In this document: piece by piece, positions 1-6,954 of the stretch
Layout of the letters: every line of letters starts with the position of its first letter
Numbering within the stretch: position 1 is the stretch's first letter
Source: an uncultured Elusimicrobia bacterium
GTDB taxonomy: Bacteria; Elusimicrobiota; Endomicrobiia; Endomicrobiales; Endomicrobiaceae
DNA: 11,651 bases
Direction: 5' to 3'
Assembly: GCA_947168325.1 (NCBI GenBank)
Contig: CAMVLN010000041.1
Coordinates: forward strand, 1 to 11,651
Position numbers and translations under genes: made by a program
Notes under the pieces: generated by a model
Seen by the model: only the letters and a program-made list of their open reading frames with translations
Database searches by the model: none
Told to the model about the DNA's origin: nothing

Positions 1-335
1 GTTTGATGGCATCAGTAGGATACTTGATGGCAGCAGATGTATATGAGATGGAGAGGGAGATAAGAGAATATGATAGAGAAGGAGTTAGAGTTGTCACAAA
101 ATTTTAGGGAGTTGGAGAAATTTTTAAATATATAGAGATAAGCCAAAAGATAAATCAGTTGTAGTTAATAAGAGAGGAACAGAGTTTAAAGATGAAATAA
201 ACTCTAAATTTTCAGTAAACAAATGGGAAGAAGGGATAGTTTTTTAAGTAATTTTTTAAAAATATTATGAAGAAGATTTAATAGTGAAGATAACGACAGA
301 CGATTGCAAATACTACAAGAAAAATAGTAGTATAT
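1..335 (+). pseudogene. Decayed coding remnant, unrecognised, open at left edge
   Basis: No intact gene is visible, but several coding-like stretches follow one another in shifting frames. Frame 3 is open from the window edge to a TAG at 105-107 and reads as a charged segment containing EMEREIREYDREGVRVV. Frame 1 then reads SQNFRELEKFLNI to a TAG at 133-135. Frame 2 carries KDKSVVVNKRGTEFKDEI and then NKWEEGIVF, with TAA at 245-247 and 257-259 inside T/A runs, and continues as YYEEDLIVKITTDDCKYY to a TAA near 335. Purine-rich, G-containing codons (gag, agg, gga) set it apart from the AT-rich DNA beyond. Frame 3 alone could be the true C-terminus of a gene entering from the left. I do not recognise the family, and decay by frameshift is an inference. 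Confidence 0.33.
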
Positions 336-460
336 AAAAGTGTTTGTACCGTTGTAGGTCATTTGTTATTGACAAAAGTTTTTGCTTTTCATCGTCATTT
401 TAGCAAAGCAGTTAAGTGAAAATCTATAAAATATAAAGATATATTGTTCTTTTATTTTTT

Positions 461-488
461 ATCTTTGAAAAAGAATTTTTCAATAGAT
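461..488. repeat. Inverted repeat / hairpin, 12 bp with one bulge
   Basis: ATCT plus TTGAAAAA (461-472) pairs with TTTTTCAA (476-483) and AGAT (485-488) around a GAA loop, with T484 bulged. No T-tract follows on either strand, so it does not look like an ordinary intrinsic terminator. It lies between the decayed remnant and the end of the minus-strand flavoprotein unit. Confidence 0.4.
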
Positions 489-543
489 TCCAAATAAAAA
501 CCTTTTGGAATAACGAAAAAATTACTTTTTATGTTCCATACAT

Positions 544-566
544 AAAAACTCAATTACCTAGTTTTT
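544..566 (-). terminator. Weak bidirectional terminator-like hairpin
   Basis: AAAAACT (544-550) pairs perfectly with AGTTTTT (560-566) around a 9-base loop. Read on the minus strand it follows the stop of the flavoprotein gene by about 30 bases, and the T-run is the 3' arm of the stem. It is the best candidate end for the 3334-596 transcript. The stem has one G-C pair, so this is a weak call. Confidence 0.33.
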
Positions 567-595
567 TTGTTTTGCAGTTTTTATTATTAAATTTT

Positions 596-1837
596 TTATA
601 TAATTGATTTTCCAGCAAGATATCCTGTAGAAAAAGCAGCTTGTAAATTAAATCCACCTGTAGGACCATCTATATCTAATATTTCACCACAAAAATAAAG
701 GTTATTTATCAATTTAGATTTCATAGTTTTTTGGTCTACTTCTTTTAAAGAAATGCCACCTTTAGTTATAATCGCTTCATCTATAGGTCTTGTGGATATA
801 ATTTTAAATTTCATTTTTCTAAAACTATCAAGCAATTTTTTTCTTTTTTCTTTGTTTATAATAGAAGAACACTTTTGTGTATATTTAATATTATTTTTTT
901 TCATAAATGGTTCTATTAGCTGTAGTGGCAATAAAGTTTTTAACATATTTCTTATTGGCAAATTTCCAAAATTGTTTAGTTCTCTTATAAGTCTAGCATC
1001 TAGCTGTTTATCATCAAGTGCTGGTTTTAAATTTATAGAAATTTCTACAGATTTCTTTTCTTTTAATAAAGAATAAACTTTTGAACTAACCTTAAGAATT
1101 AGTGGACCAGTTAATCCAAAAATTGTAAACTCAATTTCACCAAACAATGTTGAAACAATATCGTTGTTTGCAATAACAGAAATCTCAATATTTTTTAATT
1201 TTAGTTTATTTAATTGTTTTAAATGCTGGTCGTTAGAAACTAAAGGAACAAGTGCAGGTTGAGGTGCTATTATTGTGTGCCCTAAAGCCTGTGCGATTTT
1301 ATAACCGTCACCAGTTGAACCAGTAAGTGGATAAGATTTTCCACCTGTTGCTAAAACATAGTTTTTTGCAGTATATGTAGTTCCGTCTTTTAATATTATA
1401 TTTTTTATTTGTTTATTTTCTAAAACGAATTTTTCTACTTGGCTATGTATAATTATTTTTACATTTTTTCTTTTAACAAATTTTATTAAAGCTTTTACTA
1501 CAGCATAAGCATTGTTAGATTTTGGAAAATATCTGCCACCTCGTTCAAGACTACAGCTTACACCTAACTCTTCAAAAAAATTTATTGTATCAGTATTAAA
1601 AAATTTACTAAAGGCACTATACAAAAATTTTCCATTGTTGCCAAACTCGTTAATAAACTCTCTAATAGGTTTACTATTTGTAATATTGCATCTACCTTTT
1701 CCAGTAATAGAAAGTTTAATAGCCGGTCTAGATTTTTTTTCAAGTAAAAAAACAGTTTTACCTTGCTGTGCTGATATTCCTGCACACATAAGTCCTGAAG
1801 CTCCAGCACCTATTACTATAACATCTGCATTATTCAT
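596..1837 (-). CDS. NAD(P)/FAD-dependent oxidoreductase, BaiN/YhiN (HI0933) family
   Basis: A 413-residue cytosolic flavoprotein of the HI0933/YhiN/BaiN family, normally about 390-420 residues. The N-terminal dinucleotide-binding motif GAGASG (10-15) binds FAD. Family hallmarks are GKGRCNITN (46-54), the glycine-rich ATGGKSYPLTGSTGDG (163-178), the KGGISLKEVD segment and the C-terminal FCGEILDIDGPTGGFNLQ followed by the second FAD contact. The N- and C-terminal halves form the FAD domain around a mostly alpha-beta insertion (about 195-340). Most members have no known substrate; BaiN was named for a bile-acid reductase role that should not be transferred here. The start ATG lies inside the end of the upstream kinase gene (8-base overlap, ATGAATAA), and no Shine-Dalgarno is visible, so translational coupling is likely. 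It is the last gene of its unit. The family is certain; the physiological role is not. Confidence 0.93.
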   Translation of the reverse strand: MNNADVIVIGAGASGLMCAGISAQQGKTVFLLEKKSRPAIKLSITGKGRCNITNSKPIREFINEFGNNGKFLYSAFSKFFNTDTINFFEELGVSCSLERGGRYFPKSNNAYAVVKALIKFVKRKNVKIIIHSQVEKFVLENKQIKNIILKDGTTYTAKNYVLATGGKSYPLTGSTGDGYKIAQALGHTIIAPQPALVPLVSNDQHLKQLNKLKLKNIEISVIANNDIVSTLFGEIEFTIFGLTGPLILKVSSKVYSLLKEKKSVEISINLKPALDDKQLDARLIRELNNFGNLPIRNMLKTLLPLQLIEPFMKKNNIKYTQKCSSIINKEKRKKLLDSFRKMKFKIISTRPIDEAIITKGGISLKEVDQKTMKSKLINNLYFCGEILDIDGPTGGFNLQAAFSTGYLAGKSII

Positions 1838-2393
1838 GATATTTTGATTTCAAATCTGAAATAAGACTATCTATTTTTTTGCAAAGTTCTTTTATATTGT
1901 TTGAGTTATTTACAAAAATAATATCTGCCATTTTGCAACATAATGACACTTGCTGACCTGAACCTAAAGATTGTGACTCTTTTTGTTCAAGTTCAATAAA
2001 CTTTTCCAAAGTTTGCGGATCACCATGCCTTTTTCTATGCTGCATTCTATTGAATCTTATTTGTTGTGGAGCATCCACATTTATCAATACAAAATTTGGT
2101 ATTGTTTTAAATAATTCTACTTCTTTGCTGTGTCTAATAGAAGTGATACAATAATTTTTATCTTGCTCAAACTTTTTAGATACAGACTGTGCAAGTACAT
2201 CATTCCCATTTTTTTCCCTTAACTGTGTACCAAACTTTATAAGATTTTCTCTAGTAGCTTCTATATTTTGTTCTTTCATTAGAACTCTAATTTCGTCAGA
2301 GAGCGAAAAATGTATAAATCCATAATTTTGCACTATATAATTGGCAACTGTATCTTTGCCTGAACAATAAGAACCAGTTAATCCTATAATCAT
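1830..2393 (-). CDS. P-loop nucleotide kinase, dephospho-CoA kinase-like
   Basis: A 187-residue P-loop NTPase. The Walker A loop is GSYCSGKDT (7-15, Lys13 contacting the phosphates), followed by a helix and the FSLSDEIR strand typical of small-molecule kinases. The stretch TRENLIKFGTQLRE and the later segment with RMQHRKRHGD (an arginine-rich lid) resemble the dephospho-CoA kinase / deoxynucleoside monophosphate kinase superfamily, and the length suits it. It could make CoA from dephospho-CoA or phosphorylate a nucleotide; the sequence does not decide, so I give no symbol. Its ATG overlaps the upstream stop by one base (TAATG), and its stop lies inside the next gene. This implies one transcript with coupled translation, since neither junction shows a Shine-Dalgarno. 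Kinase fold sure, substrate uncertain. Confidence 0.82.
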   Translation of the reverse strand: MIIGLTGSYCSGKDTVANYIVQNYGFIHFSLSDEIRVLMKEQNIEATRENLIKFGTQLREKNGNDVLAQSVSKKFEQDKNYCITSIRHSKEVELFKTIPNFVLINVDAPQQIRFNRMQHRKRHGDPQTLEKFIELEQKESQSLGSGQQVSLCCKMADIIFVNNSNNIKELCKKIDSLISDLKSKYHE

Positions 2394-3334
2394 TATTTTT
2401 CTATTTGATTACCTAATTTTATACTTAAAGAAATTCTATGAGTCATTCCTATATCACCATAAGGAACAAAAGCATAATTAAGAGAATAATCTAAGTATTT
2501 TATACCAAAACCAAGATTTATCCAATTAAAACCTTCAATATCTTTGTTTCTTCCTTCATAACCTGCCATAAAAGTAAAGTCAATATCTTTTGCAACTTCA
2601 ACACAATATTGTGTTCCAACATTTACATAAAATTCGTTATCATTTGGGAAATTTAAATCTAATGCAACTAACCATTGTTCCAAAATATAATGTGCAATAC
2701 CTAATTTAAATAAAAGAGGAAGATTTTCTGTTTTATAATTAAACTTCATATCTTTGCCAAAGTTAGATATTGTGGCTCCAATGGAAGTTCTATCGTTATT
2801 TAAAGTATAAGTTGTACCCATATCTAAAGCAAAAGTAGAAGCAGATTCTTCAATTTTTGAGTAAATATATTTTATATTAAAACCAAAATTTAATCTTTCA
2901 TAAAAATTTGCATAAGATAAGTATCCTGCCATATCTAATGGAGAAAAAGAACCATCAAAAGTATTAGTGTTATCAAATTTATCTAAACTTCCATAAGAGA
3001 CATATTGTAATCCTAACCCAAAAGTTCCAGCTTTTTGAGTAGGAATTGCAATAGCAACCCATTCATAATTTACATCTTCAAACCACATTGTATGTGAAAA
3101 AGAAAGTTCTATCTTTTCAAGATAATTAAGATTTGCAGGATTTGAATAGATAGAATCTGTTCCATTTGCTACACAAGTAACAGCTTTTCCCATACCAGCA
3201 CTCTGTGCACCAATACCTAACTTTAAAAATTGTGCTGTAGTAGTCCCTATATCATCTTTAGATAAAGCCATCACCGACTGTATATTTACACAAGAAAATA
3301 AAACAACTGAAAAAATAGCAAAAAACTTTTTCAT
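2393..3334 (-). CDS. PorV/PorQ-family outer-membrane beta-barrel protein
   Basis: A 313-residue exported protein. Residues 1-23 are a signal peptide (MKKFFAIFSVVLFSC, then small residues ending VMA before Leu24). The mature N-terminus carries the PorV/PorQ (UPF0164-like) hallmark FLKLGIGAQSAGMGKA (36-51) followed by SIYSNPANL (61-69), as in FadL-type barrels. The rest is alternating, aromatic-rich beta-strand sequence, ending in a strand suited to barrel insertion. PorV is a shuttle or anchor subunit of type IX secretion in Bacteroidota; in other phyla, such as Elusimicrobiota, paralogues are common and their cargo unknown. No other secretion components are present here. The frame could open at a TTG at 3361, but that would put nine charged residues before the signal peptide; ATG at 3334 is chosen. 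It leads the unit with the kinase and flavoprotein genes, an unrelated trio by function. Confidence 0.85.
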   Translation of the reverse strand: MKKFFAIFSVVLFSCVNIQSVMALSKDDIGTTTAQFLKLGIGAQSAGMGKAVTCVANGTDSIYSNPANLNYLEKIELSFSHTMWFEDVNYEWVAIAIPTQKAGTFGLGLQYVSYGSLDKFDNTNTFDGSFSPLDMAGYLSYANFYERLNFGFNIKYIYSKIEESASTFALDMGTTYTLNNDRTSIGATISNFGKDMKFNYKTENLPLLFKLGIAHYILEQWLVALDLNFPNDNEFYVNVGTQYCVEVAKDIDFTFMAGYEGRNKDIEGFNWINLGFGIKYLDYSLNYAFVPYGDIGMTHRISLSIKLGNQIEK

Positions 3335-3475
3335 AATCTTTACTTTTTCGCATTCTATCAAATTATTTTTTTTAAGTAAACTTTTTAAGAAAGGATAAAA
3401 AATAAATTTAAATAGAAATTTTTTGACAAATTTTAATAATTATTAATTATAGATAAAAATATTAAAGTAATAAAG

Positions 3476-3506
3476 ATATTGATGAAATAGAATTATATAT
3501 CAATAT
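3476..3506. repeat. Inverted repeat in the porV-like/ybaK divergent spacer
   Basis: ATATTGAT (3476-3483) and ATCAATAT (3499-3506) are exact inverted copies separated by 15 bases. The arms sit near the middle of the 244-base divergent spacer (3335-3578), upstream of ybaK, where a repressor or activator could act on either gene. The DNA is strongly AT-rich, so chance is possible. I found no convincing promoter for the minus-strand unit in the spacer. Confidence 0.3.
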
Positions 3507-3564
3507 ACTATAGGCTATATATTTTTTGTAATATAAATAATTTATAATAAATTTAATAAAATTA

Positions 3565-3570
3565 TATAAT
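3565..3570 (+). promoter_or_regulatory. Candidate -10 element of ybaK (leaderless start)
   Basis: An exact TATAAT ends eight bases before the ybaK ATG. The -35 position 17 bases upstream (3542-3547, TTATAA) is poor. If used, transcription would start within a couple of bases of the ATG, which matches the absence of any Shine-Dalgarno before ybaK. Another signal, TTGACA at 3423-3428, has only TATAGA at a 19-base spacing. Confidence 0.35.
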
Positions 3571-3578
3571 ACTTTTAT

Positions 3579-4046
3579 ATGATAAAAACGAATGCAATGA
3601 GAATATTAGATAAAAATAAAATAAATTATAAAATTTACTCATATGATAGTTCTAAAGCGATAAGTGGTATAGAAGTTGCACACTCATTAAAACAAAATCC
3701 AGATATGGTTTTTAAAACTTTAGTAACTACGGCAAGATCTAAAGTTCATTATGTTTTTTTAATTCCAGTAGCAAAAGAATTAGATTTAAAAAAAGCAGCT
3801 ATTTCAGTAAATGAAAAATCTATAGAAATGTTAAAACAAAAAGATTTATTTAATTTAACAGGATATGTTCATGGCGGATGTTCACCAATAGGTATGAAAA
3901 AATATTTTGATACTGTTATAGATATATCTGCACAAAATAATCAAACGATAATTTTTAGTGCAGGTAAAATTGGATATCAAATAGAAACTACATTAAAAGA
4001 GCTATCAAAAGTAATTGTATATAAATTGGCACAATTAACACTATAA
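3579..4046 (+). CDS. ybaK: Cys-tRNA(Pro)/Cys-tRNA deacylase YbaK/EbsC family
   Basis: A 155-residue protein matching the YbaK/EbsC family in length and along its whole sequence. These cytosolic enzymes hydrolyse Cys-tRNA(Pro) formed when prolyl-tRNA synthetase mischarges cysteine. Visible hallmarks are the opening TNAMRILDKNKINYK, the segment VFKTLV with Lys46 (the lysine known to be essential in characterised YbaK), YVHGGCSPIGMKK (116-128), and SAGKIGYQIET near the C-terminus. The first ATG is kept because homologues characteristically begin with this TNAMR segment; an internal ATG at 3597 would remove it. There is no Shine-Dalgarno before either. The gene stands alone, divergent from the PorV-like unit and convergent with the radical SAM gene. 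The free-standing editing function is well supported by family; the tRNA specificity of this copy is inferred. Confidence 0.92.
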   Translation: MIKTNAMRILDKNKINYKIYSYDSSKAISGIEVAHSLKQNPDMVFKTLVTTARSKVHYVFLIPVAKELDLKKAAISVNEKSIEMLKQKDLFNLTGYVHGGCSPIGMKKYFDTVIDISAQNNQTIIFSAGKIGYQIETTLKELSKVIVYKLAQLTL

Positions 4047-4096
4047 AAATTTTTAAAACTACCAAATATTTACAGCTATAACTAGAAAAGTTGCAA

Positions 4097-4120
4097 TATT
4101 TTATTAAAAATAAGTTTTTT
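4097..4120 (+). terminator. Weak terminator-like hairpin between convergent genes
   Basis: TATTTT (4097-4102) pairs with AAAATA (4107-4112) around ATTA, then AGTTTTTT follows to 4120. It sits in the 72-base gap between the ends of ybaK and the minus-strand radical SAM gene and ends in a T-run on the ybaK strand. The stem is all A-T, so the call is tentative. Confidence 0.27.
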
Positions 4121-4991
4121 ATAACTCCTGAAGCCAACCATTATATAAACCTACTTTATTGAAATCTTTAATAACCATGTCATATTCTTCTTGATTAATT
4201 TTTCTGTTTAATTGTTCTATTGTATGAGAAATATTTGCTGTATGATATTGTGCCATAACACTCATATAAGTATCAATAGAAATTTCTTTTGCTACAAATT
4301 CAAAAGTTTTTTTTGATCCTGCAATGTTGTTTGGTAAAACTAAATGTCTTATCAATATTCCTTTTTTTGCTATACCATTATTATCAAAGTTCAAAGTTCC
4401 CTTTTGTCGATACATTTCTTTTATTGCATTTCTATTATATTCTACATAATTATCAATTTTAGAATATTTTTTTGCCATTTCGTTAGACGAATATTTCATA
4501 TCTGGCATATAAATGTCTATAAACGGTTCCATTAATTCTAACACTTCTTTTTGCTCATACCCACCACAATTTGACAATACTGGAATTTTTAAACCTTTTT
4601 GTCTTGCAATAAAAATTGTTTTGGCAACCATAGGATAAACATGTGTAGGTGTAACTAAATTTATATTATTTGCTCCTTTATTTTGTAAAATTATCATTTT
4701 GTTTGCAAGTTCTTCTGTTGTAATAAAATTTCCGTTACCTAGCTGACTGATTGGATAATTTTGACAAAAAACACAAGATAAATTGCAGTTAGTAAAAAAA
4801 ATTGTTCCAGAACCAGTTTTACCAGAAATAGGTGGTTCTTCTCCATAATGTAAATTTATACTTGCAACTTTAAACTCTGTTGCAGTCTTACAAGCTCCAG
4901 TTTCACCTTTAAGCCTATTAATTTTACACTTCCTAGGGCATAAACTACACTTTTGCATTAAATTATAAAGTTTTTTAATATTTTTATACAT
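4119..4991 (-). CDS. PflA-like radical SAM protein, COG1313 (PflX) type
   Basis: A 290-residue radical SAM protein. The SAM-cluster motif CNLSCVFC gives Cys69, Cys73 and Cys76 (CxxxCxxC), followed by QNYPISQ. NCGGYE (141-146) is the SAM-amino-group (GGE-like) motif, and the DIYMPDMKY stretch follows a further strand of the barrel. Ahead of the radical domain are four cysteines (Cys15, Cys18, Cys22, Cys34; CSLCPRKC and GETGAC), the N-terminal metal-site pattern of the COG1313/PflX subgroup, rather than a classical PFL-activating enzyme. Family members are annotated as pyruvate formate-lyase activators, but the substrate is unknown and no glycyl-radical enzyme lies nearby. Its ATG directly abuts the mlaE stop (TAAATG). 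It is the last gene of the dnaB unit. The fold is secure; the role is not. Confidence 0.88.
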   Translation of the reverse strand: MYKNIKKLYNLMQKCSLCPRKCKINRLKGETGACKTATEFKVASINLHYGEEPPISGKTGSGTIFFTNCNLSCVFCQNYPISQLGNGNFITTEELANKMIILQNKGANNINLVTPTHVYPMVAKTIFIARQKGLKIPVLSNCGGYEQKEVLELMEPFIDIYMPDMKYSSNEMAKKYSKIDNYVEYNRNAIKEMYRQKGTLNFDNNGIAKKGILIRHLVLPNNIAGSKKTFEFVAKEISIDTYMSVMAQYHTANISHTIEQLNRKINQEEYDMVIKDFNKVGLYNGWLQEL

Positions 4992-5786
4992 TTAAAATAT
5001 CTTTAAAGAGGTCAATAAATCTGTTAAGAAATAATCTGATATTAAAATTAAAATTATAGAAAACATAACTGAACTTGTAGTTGCTTTTCCTACTCCCTCT
5101 GCTCCACCATAACATTGAAACCCTTTATGACAAGCTACCGTAACAATTATTCCTGCAAAAAAAAACGATTTTATAAAACCATGAAAAAAAGTTTTAACTG
5201 TCATAACATCTAAAATATCGCCAATGTATTTTGTTGAGGAAATATCCCAAGTTAAAGAAGATACCAAAAGACCACCATAAATACCAATAATATTAGATAT
5301 TGCTACAAGTAATGGAACCATAAATATACAAGCAATAAATCTAGGAACAGCTAAATATCTTATAGGATTTGTTCCTAAAGTATATAAAGCATCTATTTGC
5401 TCTGTAACTTTCATTGTTCCAATTTCTGCCGTTATTGCTGCACCTATTCTACCGGTAATAACTACAGATGTTAAAACTGGGCCTAATTCTTTTACCAACG
5501 AATATCCTGTTATCATACCAATATACACTGGTTCATTAAAAAGATTTGCAGTTGCAGAACCTACTTGTAAAGCCAAAACCATTCCTGTAAAAAAAGAAGT
5601 CAACACAACTATTGGAAAAGACATATAGCCAACTTCTACCATCTGAATTACTATATTTTTTAAATTTACTTGACATTTTATTATGCAAAGAAAAGTATCT
5701 ATTACCAACTGGGAAGCTATTCCAAGACCTTTTACATTTTTTTTTACATTTTTAAAAAATGGTATTTTTGAAAAATTGTTTTTCAT
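4992..5786 (-). CDS. mlaE: MlaE-family ABC transporter permease (lipid transport)
   Basis: A 264-residue inner-membrane permease of the MlaE family, the usual length. MlaE forms the membrane core of MlaFEDB-type complexes that move phospholipids between inner and outer membranes with an MlaF ATPase and an MCE (MlaD) ring. The signature block ELGPVLTSVVITGRIGAAIT (100-119) continues through EIGTMKVTEQIDAL (121-134), the cytosolic coupling region. GAEGVGKATTSSVM (228-241) is the second hallmark. Hydrophobic segments run at about 44-76, 88-120, 147-178, 199-219 and 237-258, after a basic N-terminus. The start ATG follows the alr stop with one base between (TAAtATG). Unusually, the next gene is a radical SAM protein rather than the cognate ATPase and MCE genes, so those partners must lie outside the window or be shared. 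Confidence 0.93.
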   Translation of the reverse strand: MKNNFSKIPFFKNVKKNVKGLGIASQLVIDTFLCIIKCQVNLKNIVIQMVEVGYMSFPIVVLTSFFTGMVLALQVGSATANLFNEPVYIGMITGYSLVKELGPVLTSVVITGRIGAAITAEIGTMKVTEQIDALYTLGTNPIRYLAVPRFIACIFMVPLLVAISNIIGIYGGLLVSSLTWDISSTKYIGDILDVMTVKTFFHGFIKSFFFAGIIVTVACHKGFQCYGGAEGVGKATTSSVMFSIILILISDYFLTDLLTSLKIF

Positions 5787-5787
5787 A

Positions 5788-6954
5788 TTAAACTATTATT
5801 CTAGGAACCCTTGTAGATATAGAACATATAACTTCATAACTAATAGTATTTTCCAATTTTGCAAGTTCTTCTACCCTAATAGTTTCTTTTCCCTGTGTTC
5901 CTAATAAAACCACTTCATCACCAATACTGACACCTTTAACATCTGTAACATCAATCATCATCATATCCATAGTAATTCTACCTGCAACTGGACACCGTTT
6001 GCCTCTAACTAAAACATCTGCTTTATTTGATAAGATTCTGCTATAACCATCTGCATATCCTATAGGCAGTGTTGCTATAACAGAATTTTTATTTGTAACA
6101 AAAGTTCTCCCATAACTTACACAAAAACCAGAAGAGACTTTTTTTAGATAAATAATTTTTGTTTTCCAAGATAAGACTGGCTTTAATTTTAAATCTTGAT
6201 GATTATGTTCAAATGGAGATATCCCATATAAGGCTATACCAGGTCTAACCATATCTAAATGAGTTTTTTTATTTAAAAAAATTGCTGCAGTATTTGCTGC
6301 ATGAGCTATAAATTTTAACCCTAACTTTTTTGCTGATTTTATAACTTCATTGAATTTATGTAATTGACTTTCAGTATAATCAACATTTGTATCAGCAACT
6401 GCAAAATGAGTATATATCCCTGTCATCTTTATTTCAGGCATATTTACAATTTTTTTTAAAATAACATCTGTATTTTCTCCAGCTACAACACCAACTCTAC
6501 CCATACCTGTATCTACTTTTAAATGAAATTCTAAATTTTTTTTAAATTTTTTTGCTATGTTTGACAATTCATGCAAACCTTGTAAACTTGATATTGTTGG
6601 AGTTAAGTCCCAAAATACTGCTGTTGTCAAATATTCTATCGGATAACCACTGCCAAAAACTAAAATTCTTGTTTTTATTCCAGCTTTTCTAAATAAAATT
6701 CCTTCTTCTATAGAAGAAACTCCTACTCCGTAAATTCCAGCTTTAATTGCTTCTTTTGCTAATTCTATTGCACCATGTCCATAAGCATTAGACTTAAGTA
6801 CAGCTAAAATTTTTGTATCTGTTTTTAAATACTCTTTGATTTTTTTTAAATTAAACAAAAAATCACTTTTATCTATTTCTATCCATGTAGGGCGAAAAAA
6901 AGTATCTTTTATTTTTTTTAATTTTTTCTCACAAGACGGTGGTTGTTCCTTCAT
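5788..6954 (-). CDS. alr: Alanine racemase
   Basis: A 388-residue PLP-dependent alanine racemase that makes D-alanine for peptidoglycan in the cytosol. The N-terminal barrel carries AVLKSNAYGHG (51-61), with Lys54 as the PLP Schiff-base lysine. LKVDTGMGRVG (145-155) and MVRPGIALYG (235-244) are further family motifs. The catalytic tyrosine on the opposite face is Tyr281 in VSYGRTF (279-285), and PIGYADGYSR (297-306) and ITMDMMMIDV (327-336) complete the site. The protein ends normally (ICSISTRVPRIIV). A lysine-rich extension of about 20 residues precedes the usual start region. The start is retained because it forms a classic ATGA overlap with the dnaB stop (6951-6954), implying coupled translation. 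All catalytic residues are present. Confidence 0.96.
   Translation of the reverse strand: MKEQPPSCEKKLKKIKDTFFRPTWIEIDKSDFLFNLKKIKEYLKTDTKILAVLKSNAYGHGAIELAKEAIKAGIYGVGVSSIEEGILFRKAGIKTRILVFGSGYPIEYLTTAVFWDLTPTISSLQGLHELSNIAKKFKKNLEFHLKVDTGMGRVGVVAGENTDVILKKIVNMPEIKMTGIYTHFAVADTNVDYTESQLHKFNEVIKSAKKLGLKFIAHAANTAAIFLNKKTHLDMVRPGIALYGISPFEHNHQDLKLKPVLSWKTKIIYLKKVSSGFCVSYGRTFVTNKNSVIATLPIGYADGYSRILSNKADVLVRGKRCPVAGRITMDMMMIDVTDVKGVSIGDEVVLLGTQGKETIRVEELAKLENTISYEVICSISTRVPRIIV

Larger units (their letters stand above)
336..595. other. AT-rich intergenic stretch without a gene
   Basis: Neither strand shows a convincing coding frame here: open frames are short and have the Lys/Ile/Phe/Asn make-up expected of AT-rich non-coding DNA. 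Two hairpins (461-488 and 544-566) are the only structures seen and are listed separately. A TTGACA at 369-374 has no acceptable -10 partner downstream. Confidence 0.5.

Noticed and set aside
369..374. TTGACA as a + strand promoter
   Set aside because: No -10-like hexamer lies at 15-19 bases, and no + strand gene follows.
753..1076. Open frame of 107 codons on the + strand
   Set aside because: It lies wholly opposite the flavoprotein gene, shows low-complexity Phe/Leu/Ser composition and has no ribosome site; it is a shadow.
3335..3361. Earlier TTG start for the PorV-like gene at 3361
   Set aside because: It would add nine mostly charged residues before a perfect signal peptide and has no ribosome site; the ATG at 3334 fits.
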